Origin: UBA2160 sp964588665
GTDB lineage: Bacteria > Chloroflexota > Dehalococcoidia > Lucifugimonadales > UBA1123
Direction of reading: 5' to 3'
Length of the DNA stretch: 20,522 nt
NCBI GenBank assembly: GCA_964588665.1
Contig: CAZPQQ010000059.1
Coordinates: 1 to 20,522, forward strand
Made by a program: the position numbers and the translations under genes. The notes beneath the pieces were generated by a model. That model searched no databases. It saw only the letters and a program-made list of their open reading frames with translations, and was not told the DNA's origin. Shown here piece after piece: positions 1-7,373 of the stretch (its first letter is position 1; each line of letters begins with the position of its first letter).

Positions 1-10
1 TGTCGAAGGA
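1..10. repeat. Truncated end of the dispersed TTCGACAGGCTCA repeat
   Basis: The first ten bases match the right-arm terminus (TGTCGAAGG) of the palindromic repeat seen at 11786-11811 and 20496-20522. Only the tail is present, so the call rests on these bases plus the observation that the other end of the window also stops in this repeat. Confidence 0.4.
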
Positions 11-40
11 CCTCGACGGCGCAACATTCGCCAAGCGACG

Positions 41-77
41 GTCAAAACACCAACCTCTTTCGCTGATACGTCAAAAC
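41..77. repeat. Short direct repeat upstream of the first SDR gene
   Basis: GTCAAAAC occurs at 41-48 and again at 70-77, a period of 29 bp, about 70 bp upstream of the SDR start. Such spacing could suit a dimeric regulator, but eight-base repeats also arise by chance. I could not find a convincing promoter in this region. Confidence 0.2.
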
Positions 78-134
78 GCACAAAACTGTCGTCCGCTATG
101 GCATGTGGAACGTTCAGAAAGCGGGCCACCAATC

Positions 135-139
135 AGGAG
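135..139 (+). promoter_or_regulatory. Ribosome binding site that fixes the SDR start at 148
   Basis: AGGAG lies eight bases before ATG 148. No comparable site precedes the alternative ATG at 103. Confidence 0.6.
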
Positions 140-147
140 CACACATT

Positions 148-933
148 ATGGACTGGGGATTCAATGACGCAGTCGCCCTCGTGACCGGCGGGAACTCGGG
201 CATCGGACGCAGCATATCGATCCACCTGGCCGAAGCCGGCGCTCGAGTCATCATGGTAGCGCGCGACCCGGTGAAGGGCGAGGCAGTCCGCCAAGAGATT
301 GAGGAACTCGGCGGCCGGGCGGAGTTCCACTCGGTGCAGCTAGGCGATCATGACGCGGTCAAAGCCCTGATGGACGAAGTCGACAGCAAGTACGGCGCCT
401 TGAACGTCCTCGTCAACTGCGCGGGCGGGAGCGAACGCAACCAGGGAGTCGACGCGTCCTTCTCGCTGATGCAACGGTGGGATCGGGTCTCCGGAGGCAA
501 CTTCCTCAGCGCGTTCTTGGTCACCACCTACGCCGTCCCTATCATGCGGCGGTCTGGCGGCGCGATCGTCAACATATCGTCGACAGGGAGCATCCACGGA
601 AACTACGGCTTGTACGGCGCAATGAAGGCCGGCCTCGAAGGACTGACTCGAAGCATGGCGCTGGAATACGCGCCCCTCGGCATCCGCGTAAACGCCATCA
701 GCCCCGGCTGGGTCGAGACGCCGTTCACCGCGCCAAACCCCAACGACCCTGCCCACGTCGAATGGGCGACCACCGCGTCGCTGCTGGGCCGAATGGGCCA
801 CGTCGACGAGATCGCGATGCCGACACTGTTCTTCGCGTCCGAGCACTCCTCGTACATAACGGGGACCACGCTGATCGTCGACGGCGGCAACTCGATCATC
901 GACGCGACGACGAAGGGCGTTCACGCGCGGTAG
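148..933 (+). CDS. SDR family NAD(P)-dependent oxidoreductase
   Basis: A 261-residue classical short-chain dehydrogenase/reductase, expected to be a cytosolic NAD(P)H-dependent oxidoreductase acting on a hydroxyl/carbonyl group; the substrate is unknown. The cofactor motif TGGNSGIG is at residues 13-20. The NNAG motif appears as NCAG (90-93). The catalytic Tyr156 and Lys160 form YGAMK, preceded by Ser144/Ser145. A PGWVETPF segment and a C-terminal VDGG are typical of the family, as is the length. I chose ATG 148 because AGGAG lies at 135-139, eight bases upstream; the ATG at 103 would add 15 residues without family support. The gene stands alone and is followed by a probable terminator. Family assignment is firm. 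Confidence 0.93.
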   Translation: MDWGFNDAVALVTGGNSGIGRSISIHLAEAGARVIMVARDPVKGEAVRQEIEELGGRAEFHSVQLGDHDAVKALMDEVDSKYGALNVLVNCAGGSERNQGVDASFSLMQRWDRVSGGNFLSAFLVTTYAVPIMRRSGGAIVNISSTGSIHGNYGLYGAMKAGLEGLTRSMALEYAPLGIRVNAISPGWVETPFTAPNPNDPAHVEWATTASLLGRMGHVDEIAMPTLFFASEHSSYITGTTLIVDGGNSIIDATTKGVHAR

Positions 934-1020
934 GGGCAAACCGGCCCACACTTCTTCGAAACGCCCTCTGCGCCACTCTCTCCACTATCGGAAATTCCGA
1001 TACCGCGAAGAATCGTCGTC

Positions 1021-1056
1021 CGGTCCTAAAGAGAGGACCGTCCTTGATTCTCTTGT
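1021..1056 (+). terminator. Probable rho-independent terminator after the SDR gene
   Basis: Perfect 7-bp inverted repeat CGGTCCT (1021-1027) / AGGACCG (1034-1040) with a 6-base loop, followed by the T-rich tract TCCTTGATTCTCTTGT. It lies about 90 bp past the SDR stop. The rest of the 934-1300 gap shows no convincing gene. Confidence 0.55.
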
Positions 1057-1257
1057 AAAGTCGCTTACTTTTGCTCCGCGTGAGCTCATCCGCTCCTACA
1101 ATCGGTTTGTCGTTCCAGCGTCGGCACTACAGCAACAACTCCAACAGGCGTTCTTCGTGGTGTTGCGATCCTGGTCTACAGCCGGGATCGGCGCTGCCCG
1201 ATCACTTGAGGCCATGCACCGCCCTGCACTTTTGGCGCCATACATTTGCCATCTCGG

Positions 1258-1286
1258 TAGACTCAAAATGCAGTCATGTGTAATAT
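1258..1286 (+). promoter_or_regulatory. Weak candidate promoter for the TPR gene
   Basis: TAGACT (1258-1263) and TAATAT (1281-1286) are separated by 17 bp and resemble sigma-70 elements at four positions each. Transcription from here would begin just before ATG 1301, leaving almost no leader. Weak call. Confidence 0.25.
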
Positions 1287-1300
1287 ACCCATATCGAACC

Positions 1301-1864
1301 ATGGTGAGTTGTGGTTTCTTAAGGAGCCGGCATACGACCACACGATTGACTTGGGTGATTGCTTGGACTGTCGCGATAGTGCTCGTCGCAGGTGGTGGGA
1401 GCCTAAGTGAGGGCGAAAAGCGCTACAACGCCGGGGTGGAGTTCCAGGATCAAGGTCTTCTGGAAAGGGCCATCGCCGAATACGATGAGGCCATCAAATT
1501 GGAGCCACGGTATGCCAATGCCTATGTGGACAGGGGCATTGCGTACGGCAGCTTGGGACAGGCTCAGCGGGCAATTGAGGACTTCAACGAAGCCGTCAAG
1601 CTGGACCCCCAGGCCACCGATGCCCACTACAATCGGGGCGTCGCCTACATTAGTCTCGGCCAGTCTCAAAACGCAATTGATGATTTCGACGAAGCCCTCA
1701 GACTCGACTCTCAGTCCGCCATAGCGTACGCGAACCGGGCGATTGCCGGTACATTCCTAGGCCGGGACGTCGAAGCTCAGCAGGACGTCGCACGCGCGGT
1801 GGAATTGGGGTTCGACCGCGCGAGTTTGGAAGCGACAATCGAGAGGCTGAAGTCGGAGCAGTAG
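1301..1864 (+). CDS. Membrane-anchored tetratricopeptide repeat protein
   Basis: A 187-residue protein with an N-terminal hydrophobic segment (about residues 16-33), then four consecutive TPR units at roughly 39-69, 71-104, 105-138 and 139-170. The typical pattern of Gly/Tyr, Ala and a terminal LDP/LEP (AIKLEP, AVKLDP) is clear. The fourth unit is less regular. TPR arrays are protein-protein interaction scaffolds; the partner is unknown. The hydrophobic segment has no lipobox Cys and could be a signal anchor with the TPRs outside the membrane. The start is uncertain: ATG 1301 has no clear ribosome site, the frame is open upstream to 1157, and AAGGAG at 1321-1326 points downstream without a normal start codon at good spacing. 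It is convergent with the metallophosphoesterase gene, 43 bp away. Confidence 0.8.
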   Translation: MVSCGFLRSRHTTTRLTWVIAWTVAIVLVAGGGSLSEGEKRYNAGVEFQDQGLLERAIAEYDEAIKLEPRYANAYVDRGIAYGSLGQAQRAIEDFNEAVKLDPQATDAHYNRGVAYISLGQSQNAIDDFDEALRLDSQSAIAYANRAIAGTFLGRDVEAQQDVARAVELGFDRASLEATIERLKSEQ

Positions 1865-1907
1865 AGCGAACCGCCTGGGTTGCTCGGATGGGTGCGGGAT
1901 CGCCGCG

Positions 1908-2459
1908 TCAGTAGTCCGACAGGTTCACGATCGAAGGGACGACCTCCCGGTCGTTGATCTCGAGGAATCCCACCGTGCCCAGCTCTTTGATCTGACCCGG
2001 CAGCGTCGGGCTTCCCGGGTTGATGATCAAGACGCCGTCGCACCAGTCGAATCGCGCCATGTGGGTGTCTCCGCAGACGACGACGTCGATCGGTCGCGTG
2101 AAGTGCAAATCCAGGAGTTCGTCGAGGGTGCGCCACGGCAACTCGTGCGGCAGCGGAAAGCCATGGATAAGCCCGACTCGCAACCCTTCCAACTGGAGCG
2201 TGTGCACTTCCTCGACACGGGCGTCCGCGGGCAGTCCCGGCCGATTTGGGTTGATGCCGTCGTAGTGGTCGCCGTTTCCTCGTGCGCCCCAGACCGGCGC
2301 CAGAGGCTCCAGCCAATCCAAGACGTCGATGATGTGCATGTCGCCAGCATGCAGTATCAGGTCTACGGTCTCGAATGCCTTGAACACCTGTGGCGGGATT
2401 TCCGGTCCGGCTTCGGGTATGTGTGTGTCGCTGATGAGTCCTATTAACATGCGGCACAT
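1908..2459 (-). CDS. Metallophosphoesterase, YfcE/MJ0936 type
   Basis: A 183-residue calcineurin-like phosphoesterase of the short YfcE-type family, a two-metal phosphodiesterase or phosphatase of the cytosol. The metal-binding motifs appear in order: SDTH near the N terminus (D-x-H), HAGD, GNGDHYD (in place of GNCD), HGF, GDTH and then NPGS. The length is normal for a single-domain member. The physiological substrate is not predictable; related proteins act on small phosphodiesters in vitro. ATG 2459 gives MCRMLIGLISDTH; ATG 2450 gives MLIGLISDTH and is nearly as good. Neither has a strong ribosome site. It is divergent from the phosphotriesterase-like gene, which begins about 310 bp away. 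Confidence 0.88.
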   Translation of the reverse strand: MCRMLIGLISDTHIPEAGPEIPPQVFKAFETVDLILHAGDMHIIDVLDWLEPLAPVWGARGNGDHYDGINPNRPGLPADARVEEVHTLQLEGLRVGLIHGFPLPHELPWRTLDELLDLHFTRPIDVVVCGDTHMARFDWCDGVLIINPGSPTLPGQIKELGTVGFLEINDREVVPSIVNLSDY

Positions 2460-2670
2460 GGTAGCGGCTTTGCGGCTGTGCATCAAGCCGCCAGGGCGCC
2501 AGGCGGACCAAGCTGCAACCAGCGAGGGGGCGGGATCAGTCTCCTCCGACGGGAGACGGTCCATTTCGGCAGCGAGGGGCGCCTCACACTCGACATCCAG
2601 TCAGTTCACCGCCGCCGCCATCTCGTCCTAAGCACGGGCAGCGCCGCCTCGATCGACACGTCGAAATCGT

Positions 2671-2699
2671 TTGACCGGCGCCCCGAAATGATGTACAAA
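2671..2699 (+). promoter_or_regulatory. Candidate sigma-70 promoter of the catabolic-looking cluster
   Basis: TTGACC (2671-2676, five of six consensus bases) is followed after exactly 17 bp by TACAAA (2694-2699, four of six). It lies upstream of the first gene of the co-directional run. A start of transcription near 2706 would give a leader of about 64 bases before ATG 2770. It is the only signal I can support in the gap 2460-2769. Confidence 0.4.
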
Positions 2700-2769
2700 G
2701 CACCTTGTGCAGCACGAACGCAACGAGTCCCAAAATGACGCCCAAAGGCAGGGTCTGAGCGCGGCCGGC

Positions 2770-3816
2770 ATGGTTCAGACCGTGTTGGGGCCGGCGCCCC
2801 CGGACCAGTTGGGCGTCACGCTGACGCATGAGCATCTACTGGTCGACTTGTCCGGCACCGTCAGTCCGCCTGATGAAGCCAGCGCCCGTGACTTGTTCCA
2901 TGGGCCGCTGACCACCGAGACGCTGGGCCACATCCGCTACCACGGCGCGGTCAACGCCGATAACTATCGCCTCCTGGACGTCGACACGGCGATCGCGGAG
3001 GCCGACCTCTTTCGGCAGTACGGCGGCGGCACGATCGTCGACGCCAGCAGCATCGGCATCGCTCGGGATCCGGTCGGACTTGCAAGGATCTCGCGCGCGA
3101 CCGGCGTCAACGTCGTCATGGGCGCCTCGTTCTACGTGAACGACGCGCACCCGGCGTACGTGGCATCGTCTACGACGGAAGAGTTGGCCGCCCGAATCGT
3201 TCGTGACGTCACCGAAGGCGTGAACGGCACGGGCATTCGGTCGGGCGTCATCGGCGAGGTGGGCTGCTCGTGGCCCCTGACTCCCGCCGAGCGCAAGGTC
3301 GTGGCCGCATCCGCGATGGCGCAACGGGCTACCGGAGCGCCGATACTGATCCATCCGGGAAGGGACGAGTCCTCGCCGCTCGAGATTCTGGAGCTTCTCG
3401 GCGAACACGGAGCGGACCTCAACCGGACGATCGTTGGTCACCTGGACAGAACGGTGTTCGAGCGTGACACCCTTCGCAAAATGGGCGAAAGCGGATGCTA
3501 CTTCGAGTGGGACCTTTTCGGGAGCGAGAGCTCTCACTACGGGTTGAACCCAGCGATCCACCACCCCAACGACGACACGAAGCTCGACGACATCGCATGG
3601 CTCATATCCGAAGGGTACGGCGACAGGATCGTCATCGCCCACGACATCTGCACGAAGCACAGGCTGTTGGCCTACGGCGGCCACGGATACTTTTATATCC
3701 TGGCCCAGATCGTGCCCCGCATGCGTTCGAAGAGGTTCAGCGAGGACGCGATCGACAACATAATGGTGCACAACCCGGCGGCCGCCTTGACGTTTGCCGA
3801 GCCGCAATCAGGCTGA
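2770..3816 (+). CDS. Phosphotriesterase-family amidohydrolase
   Basis: A 348-residue TIM-barrel metallohydrolase of the phosphotriesterase (PTE) family, which includes lactonases, esterases and phosphotriesterases with a binuclear metal centre. From ATG 2770, the metal ligands are His20 and His22 (THEH), Glu163 (GEVG), His195 (HPGRD), His224 (VGHLD) and Asp292 (AHDIC). Glu163 occupies the bridging position that is a carbamylated Lys in true phosphotriesterases; E. coli phosphotriesterase homology protein also has Glu there. Lactonase or carboxylesterase activity therefore seems more likely than paraoxonase activity. The family N terminus (VQTVLGP, LGVTLTHEH) begins at ATG 2770; GTG 2707 would add 21 unrelated residues, and neither start has a strong ribosome site. 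It is first in a co-directional run, 73 bp before the PAL-like gene. Confidence 0.9.
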   Translation: MVQTVLGPAPPDQLGVTLTHEHLLVDLSGTVSPPDEASARDLFHGPLTTETLGHIRYHGAVNADNYRLLDVDTAIAEADLFRQYGGGTIVDASSIGIARDPVGLARISRATGVNVVMGASFYVNDAHPAYVASSTTEELAARIVRDVTEGVNGTGIRSGVIGEVGCSWPLTPAERKVVAASAMAQRATGAPILIHPGRDESSPLEILELLGEHGADLNRTIVGHLDRTVFERDTLRKMGESGCYFEWDLFGSESSHYGLNPAIHHPNDDTKLDDIAWLISEGYGDRIVIAHDICTKHRLLAYGGHGYFYILAQIVPRMRSKRFSEDAIDNIMVHNPAAALTFAEPQSG

Positions 3817-3889
3817 CGAACCGTCATTCCGACCGCGACGCATTTGACATCGTTCCGATCTACTGAATAAATCCACCCGGGAGGACCAA

Positions 3890-4849
3890 ATGGCAACGCT
3901 TGGAGAAGGAAAGTTCACTTACGAAGTGTCCGGCGAGAACTGGGGCAAACTGCCCGAGGGCTGGGTGTACAAAGAGGCCGCCGACGTGGCGGTAGATTCC
4001 AAGGACAGGGTCTACGTGTTCAATCGCGGCACCTGCCCGATGGTCGTCTACGACAGCGACGGAAACGTGGTCACGACCTGGGGCGAGGGCTTGTTCAAGA
4101 ACCCTCATGGAGTCACCGTCGGCCCCGACGACTCCGTATACTGCGTCGACAACGGGGACAGCACGGTCCGCAAGATCACGCCGGAAGGCGAAGTCCTGAT
4201 GACGCTGGGCGCGGCGAACCAACCGTCACCGAAGATGAGCGGCAAGCCGTTCAGCGCGCCGGCACAGGTGGCGATCGACCATCGCAACGGCGACATCTAC
4301 GTCGCCGACGGCTACTCGAACGCGCGCGTGCACAAGTACTCGGAGGACGGCGCGTACATCATGTCGTGGGGCGAGTCGGGCACGTCAGAGGGCCAGTTCA
4401 ACATCGTCCACAACATCGACACCGACAGTGACGGCTGGGTGTACGTCGCCGACCGGGAGAACCATCGCATCCAGGTGTTCAGCTCCGAGGGCGTGTTCGA
4501 GAGCCAGTGGGTGAACCTATCTCGTTCCGCGGCGGTGGCCATCAGCTCCAACGGTCAAAATCAAGAGGTCGCCTACGTCGGCGAGTACTTCGGCGGGATC
4601 GGCACGAACGACATCGGAACCGACCTCGGGCCTCGCCTGACGATTCACGACAAGAGCGGCGCCGTCCTGGCGCGTCTGAGCCATGAGACTTTCGGCGAGC
4701 AAGCCGGCCGGTTCTGGGCCCCTCACGGCATCGCCGTCGATTCAAAAGGCGACGTCTACGTGGCCGAGGTCTCATGGGCCGAGTACGGACGCAACCTGGA
4801 CCCGCCTCAGGAGCTGCGCTCGATGCAAAAACTGGTCAAGGTCGGGTAG
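3890..4849 (+). CDS. PAL-like NHL-repeat beta-propeller lyase (copy 1)
   Basis: A 319-residue NHL-repeat beta-propeller without signal peptide, so probably cytosolic. It resembles the lyase domain (PAL) of peptidylglycine alpha-amidating monooxygenase, which splits alpha-hydroxyglycine compounds into an amide and glyoxylate. From memory of rat PAL, the zinc His585, His690 and His786 match His73 (NPHG), His174 (IVHNI) and His279 (APHG). Tyr654 matches Tyr142 (DGYSNAR), Arg706 matches Arg189 (ADRENHR), and Arg533 matches Arg46 (VFNRG). Met784 near the active site is Ala here. No copper monooxygenase (PHM) domain is attached or nearby. GGGAGG sits just before ATG 3890. A paralogue lies at 17498-18448. 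The fold is certain; the lyase activity is inferred from residue conservation, and the natural substrate is unknown. Confidence 0.87.
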   Translation: MATLGEGKFTYEVSGENWGKLPEGWVYKEAADVAVDSKDRVYVFNRGTCPMVVYDSDGNVVTTWGEGLFKNPHGVTVGPDDSVYCVDNGDSTVRKITPEGEVLMTLGAANQPSPKMSGKPFSAPAQVAIDHRNGDIYVADGYSNARVHKYSEDGAYIMSWGESGTSEGQFNIVHNIDTDSDGWVYVADRENHRIQVFSSEGVFESQWVNLSRSAAVAISSNGQNQEVAYVGEYFGGIGTNDIGTDLGPRLTIHDKSGAVLARLSHETFGEQAGRFWAPHGIAVDSKGDVYVAEVSWAEYGRNLDPPQELRSMQKLVKVG

Positions 4850-4882
4850 CGGAGCGAGATCAAATCCGGAGGAGCAAGCAGC

Positions 4883-6235
4883 ATGGCCACAACCCAAACA
4901 CCTGTCGGGCTCGAGGTTGAACAGATCGCGGCTTTGCGCGAGGAGTTTGACTCCGATTCGCGGAACCGCCTCATGCAGAATGCGGTCACCGTCCACGACA
5001 TCGACGAGGTCGCGCTAGACCGGGGCATCGTCACCGGCGCCACTCACACGTACTCGACGGTCCTCGACGATTGGTCGCCGACAAACCAGGGCGCATCGGG
5101 ACGCTGCTGGCTCTTCTCCGGTCTGAACCTCTGCCGGTTCGACACCATGGACAAGATGAACGTCGGGCAGTTTGAGTTCAGCCAGAGCTACATGATGTTC
5201 TGGGACAAGGTCGAGCGCGTGAACTTCGTACTCGAAGCCGTCATCGAAACCGCTGACCGGCCCGTGGACGACCGGATCATCCAGTGGCTGATGGGAGCGC
5301 CCATCGAGGACGCCGGGCAGTGGGACATGTTCGTGAACCTCGTCAAGAAGCACGGCGTCGTGCCCAAGTCTGCGATGCCTGAAACTCAGAGTTCGGGCGC
5401 CACCCGCAAAATGAACGGCATCCTCTACTACCAGGTTCGGCAAGGCGCGGAGAAGATTCGCGGCCTGTACAAACAAGAAGCAGGCCTCGACGCGATGCGC
5501 CAGGCCAAGCTGGACGCGCTCAAGGTAATCTACAAGATACTGGCCATCCATCTCGGCACGCCGCCAGAGAGCTTCGACTGGCAATGGAAGGACCGCGACG
5601 GCGAATTCCACCGCGACGGTGAGATGACTCCCCAGGAGTTCGCCTCCAAGTACATCGCCACGAACCTCGACGAGCTCGTGTGCCTGGTCCACGACCCGCG
5701 CGAGGGGCATCCGATCGGTCGCACCTACACCATCGCCCATCTGGGCAACGTCGTGGGCGGCTCGGTCGTGAAGTACCTCAACATCCCGATAGAGACGATG
5801 AAAGAGATCACCATGGGCCTGCTGCAGGACGGCCGCCCCGTGTGGATGGGGTGCGATACGGGCAAGCAGTACCACGGCAAGCTGGGATTATGGGACGCGA
5901 ACCTCTTCGACTACGACGGCGTCTACGGCACCGGTTTCGACATGGACAAGGCCGCGCGGTTGGAGTACGGCCAGACGCAGATGACGCACGCGATGCTGTT
6001 CACCGGCGTCGACGTCGTGGACGGCAAGCCTCGCCGGTGGCGCGTCGAAAACAGCTACGGCGACGCCGTCGGCGACAAGGGCTTCTTCCTGATGAACGAC
6101 TCATGGTTCGAGCAGTACATGTTCGAGATCGCAGCGCCGAAGAGCCGCCTATCGCCCGAGCTCCAGGCCGCCCTCGACACCGAACCCATCGTGCTCCCGC
6201 CTTGGGACCCAATGGGTGCGTTGGCCGGGCGTTAG
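4883..6235 (+). CDS. Bleomycin hydrolase / aminopeptidase C family (C1B) cysteine peptidase
   Basis: A 450-residue papain-fold peptidase, the usual length for bleomycin hydrolase and PepC. These are cytosolic, usually hexameric aminopeptidases; bleomycin hydrolase also cleaves the terminal carboxamide of bleomycin. The oxyanion Gln69 and nucleophile Cys75 lie in NQGASGRCWLFS, the catalytic His is His369 (THAMLFTG) and the Asn is Asn390 (VENSYGD). Family blocks FEFSQSY, FWDKVER and GQWDM are present. The C terminus (PWDPMGALAGR) matches the arm that enters the active site in this family, with two residues after ALA where eukaryotic forms have about one. GGAGGAG precedes ATG 4883. It follows the PAL-like gene by 33 bp, suggesting co-transcription. 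Family assignment is firm; the in vivo substrate is unknown. Confidence 0.94.
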   Translation: MATTQTPVGLEVEQIAALREEFDSDSRNRLMQNAVTVHDIDEVALDRGIVTGATHTYSTVLDDWSPTNQGASGRCWLFSGLNLCRFDTMDKMNVGQFEFSQSYMMFWDKVERVNFVLEAVIETADRPVDDRIIQWLMGAPIEDAGQWDMFVNLVKKHGVVPKSAMPETQSSGATRKMNGILYYQVRQGAEKIRGLYKQEAGLDAMRQAKLDALKVIYKILAIHLGTPPESFDWQWKDRDGEFHRDGEMTPQEFASKYIATNLDELVCLVHDPREGHPIGRTYTIAHLGNVVGGSVVKYLNIPIETMKEITMGLLQDGRPVWMGCDTGKQYHGKLGLWDANLFDYDGVYGTGFDMDKAARLEYGQTQMTHAMLFTGVDVVDGKPRRWRVENSYGDAVGDKGFFLMNDSWFEQYMFEIAAPKSRLSPELQAALDTEPIVLPPWDPMGALAGR

Positions 6236-6282
6236 GTTGCGTGGAGTTGGCGAATCGCCAGGCAGATTGTGGCGTGACGGCG

Positions 6283-6333
6283 CCCCTTCGACAGGCTCAG
6301 AGCCGGCCCTGAGCTTGCCGAAAGGGCGAACGG
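6283..6333. repeat. REP-like palindrome, copy in the 6236-6537 gap
   Basis: CCTTCGACAGGCTCAG is followed by the imperfectly complementary CTGAGCTTGCCGAAAGG and then GCGAACGG. This is the same repeat as at 11747-11811 and 20430-20522, but degenerate. It lies shortly after the peptidase stop and could fold as a transcript hairpin. Confidence 0.7.
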
Positions 6334-6363
6334 ATGAGTGTGGCTGTGGGCGAACGGAATTGT

Positions 6364-6405
6364 GCGTTTAGTCCCGTTCGTGGTGCGCTTAGTCCCGTTC
6401 GTGGT
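6364..6405. repeat. Two tandem 21-bp units derived from the REP-like arm
   Basis: GCGTTTAGTCCCGTTCGTGG at 6364 recurs as GCGCTTAGTCCCGTTCGTGG at 6385, each followed by T: a 21-bp period with 20 of 21 bases identical. The second unit runs directly into the repeat arm at 6395-6417. Confidence 0.75.
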
Positions 6406-6417
6406 GAGCCTGTCGAA
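6395..6417. repeat. Solitary arm of the REP-like repeat
   Basis: CCGTTCGTGGTGAGCCTGTC, followed by GAA, is the reverse complement of the left arm seen at 11747-11771 and 20430-20454. Only one arm is present here. Confidence 0.65.
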
Positions 6418-6429
6418 ACACAAGCCCCT

Positions 6430-6452
6430 GCCTAAACACGCTTCGATTAGGC
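6430..6452. repeat. Short inverted repeat upstream of the TTG-start SDR
   Basis: GCCTAA (6430-6435) and TTAGGC (6447-6452) form a perfect 6-bp inverted repeat with an 11-base spacer. It could be an operator or a weak hairpin about 90 bp before the SDR start. No clear promoter boxes were found beside it. Confidence 0.3.
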
Positions 6453-6526
6453 ATCAGCACCTTAGCTCGGGTTGCCAACGTTCCTAACGACACGCGGCAG
6501 TCTGCGACCCTCAAACCGAACGTAAT

Positions 6527-6531
6527 AGGAG
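6527..6531 (+). promoter_or_regulatory. Ribosome binding site supporting a TTG start
   Basis: AGGAG lies six bases before TTG 6538, which decides the start of the second SDR gene: no ATG or GTG at suitable spacing fits the family N terminus. Confidence 0.65.
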
Positions 6532-6537
6532 CTCGTT

Positions 6538-7353
6538 TTGCTGCCAGAGTTGAGCCTTGAGGGGAAATCGGCCGTCGTGACCGGAGCTGGACGCGGCATC
6601 GGACGGGCAATCGCTCTGGTGCTGGCCGAGGCTGGCGCAGACGTGGCAGTTGCCGCCAGGACCGCGTCGGAGATCGAGGCCACCGCCGCGCAGATCGACG
6701 CGCTCGGCAGACGGTCCATAGCGGTTCCGGCGGACGTTTCCGATGCTGATGATGCACAGGCGATGATCGACTCCGCTTTAGTCGCGTTCGGCAAGATCGA
6801 CATCCTGGTGAACAACGCGGGCAAGCTGAGGCGAGGGCCGGTCGTGCCGCTCCCTGACGCAGATCGACTTCATCCTGGCATGCGCGGAAACCCGGACGTC
6901 GCCGCCAGCGACGAAGACTGGCAAGCTCTCCTCGACACGAATCTAAGCGGCGTCTACTACTGCTCTCGGGCCGTCGGCGCGCATATGATCGAACGACGGT
7001 ACGGCAAGATCGTCAACATCACGTCCAACAACGCCGTTCAGGCCTTCCCGCTGGTGACCGCGTACAATGCGAGCAAGGCGGGGGTAAACATGCTGACCAG
7101 GGTGCTGGCGCTGGAGTGGGCTCCGTACAACATCTGCGTCAACGCCATCGGACCCGGCGACTTCCACACCGCGATGACCGACGCGAGTTGGTCCGACCCG
7201 GAAGGCCGGAAGGGCCATCTGGACGCGATCCCGATGCATCGCGAGGGCGACCTACGTGAGCTCGGCATCCTGGCCGCGTACCTGGCCAGCCCCGCTTCGG
7301 ACTACATGACAGGGCAGATAATCTACTTGGACGGCGGCCTCACGGCCAAATAG
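6538..7353 (+). CDS. SDR family NAD(P)-dependent oxidoreductase (TTG start)
   Basis: A 271-residue classical SDR, cytosolic and NAD(P)-dependent. The cofactor motif TGAGRGIG is at 15-22, followed by NNAG after the fourth strand. The catalytic Ser163, Tyr176 and Lys180 (YNASK) have the canonical 13-residue Ser-Tyr spacing. About 30 extra residues separate NNAG from the next conserved block (between KLRRG and ASDEDW); this loop is long for the family and may shape the substrate pocket. The start is TTG with a good AGGAG. It lies 20 bp before the CehA/McbA gene and is likely co-transcribed with it. It is only distantly similar to the SDR at 148-933, so the two are not a recent duplication. Substrate unknown. 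Confidence 0.92.
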   Translation: MLPELSLEGKSAVVTGAGRGIGRAIALVLAEAGADVAVAARTASEIEATAAQIDALGRRSIAVPADVSDADDAQAMIDSALVAFGKIDILVNNAGKLRRGPVVPLPDADRLHPGMRGNPDVAASDEDWQALLDTNLSGVYYCSRAVGAHMIERRYGKIVNITSNNAVQAFPLVTAYNASKAGVNMLTRVLALEWAPYNICVNAIGPGDFHTAMTDASWSDPEGRKGHLDAIPMHREGDLRELGILAAYLASPASDYMTGQIIYLDGGLTAK

Positions 7354-7373
7354 CTCCACAGGAGGAGTGACCC

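Noticed and set aside
1071..1283. A 70-codon open frame in the gap after the first SDR gene
   Set aside because: No ribosome site or family resemblance, and it overlaps the candidate promoter of the TPR gene.
2836..3807. A 323-codon open frame antisense to the phosphotriesterase-like gene
   Set aside because: Val/Arg/Asp-rich composition typical of an antisense shadow; the plus-strand frame has all metal ligands.
5015..5875. A 286-codon open frame antisense to the C1 peptidase gene
   Set aside because: No domain pattern and no ribosome site; the sense frame has the full catalytic set.
4883..6235. Bleomycin resistance or self-protection gene
   Set aside because: The enzyme family is a general cytosolic peptidase found widely; no bleomycin-type biosynthesis gene is in the window.
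6364..6405. CRISPR array from the tandem 21-bp units
   Set aside because: Only two units with no spacers and no cas genes; the units derive from the palindromic repeat arm.
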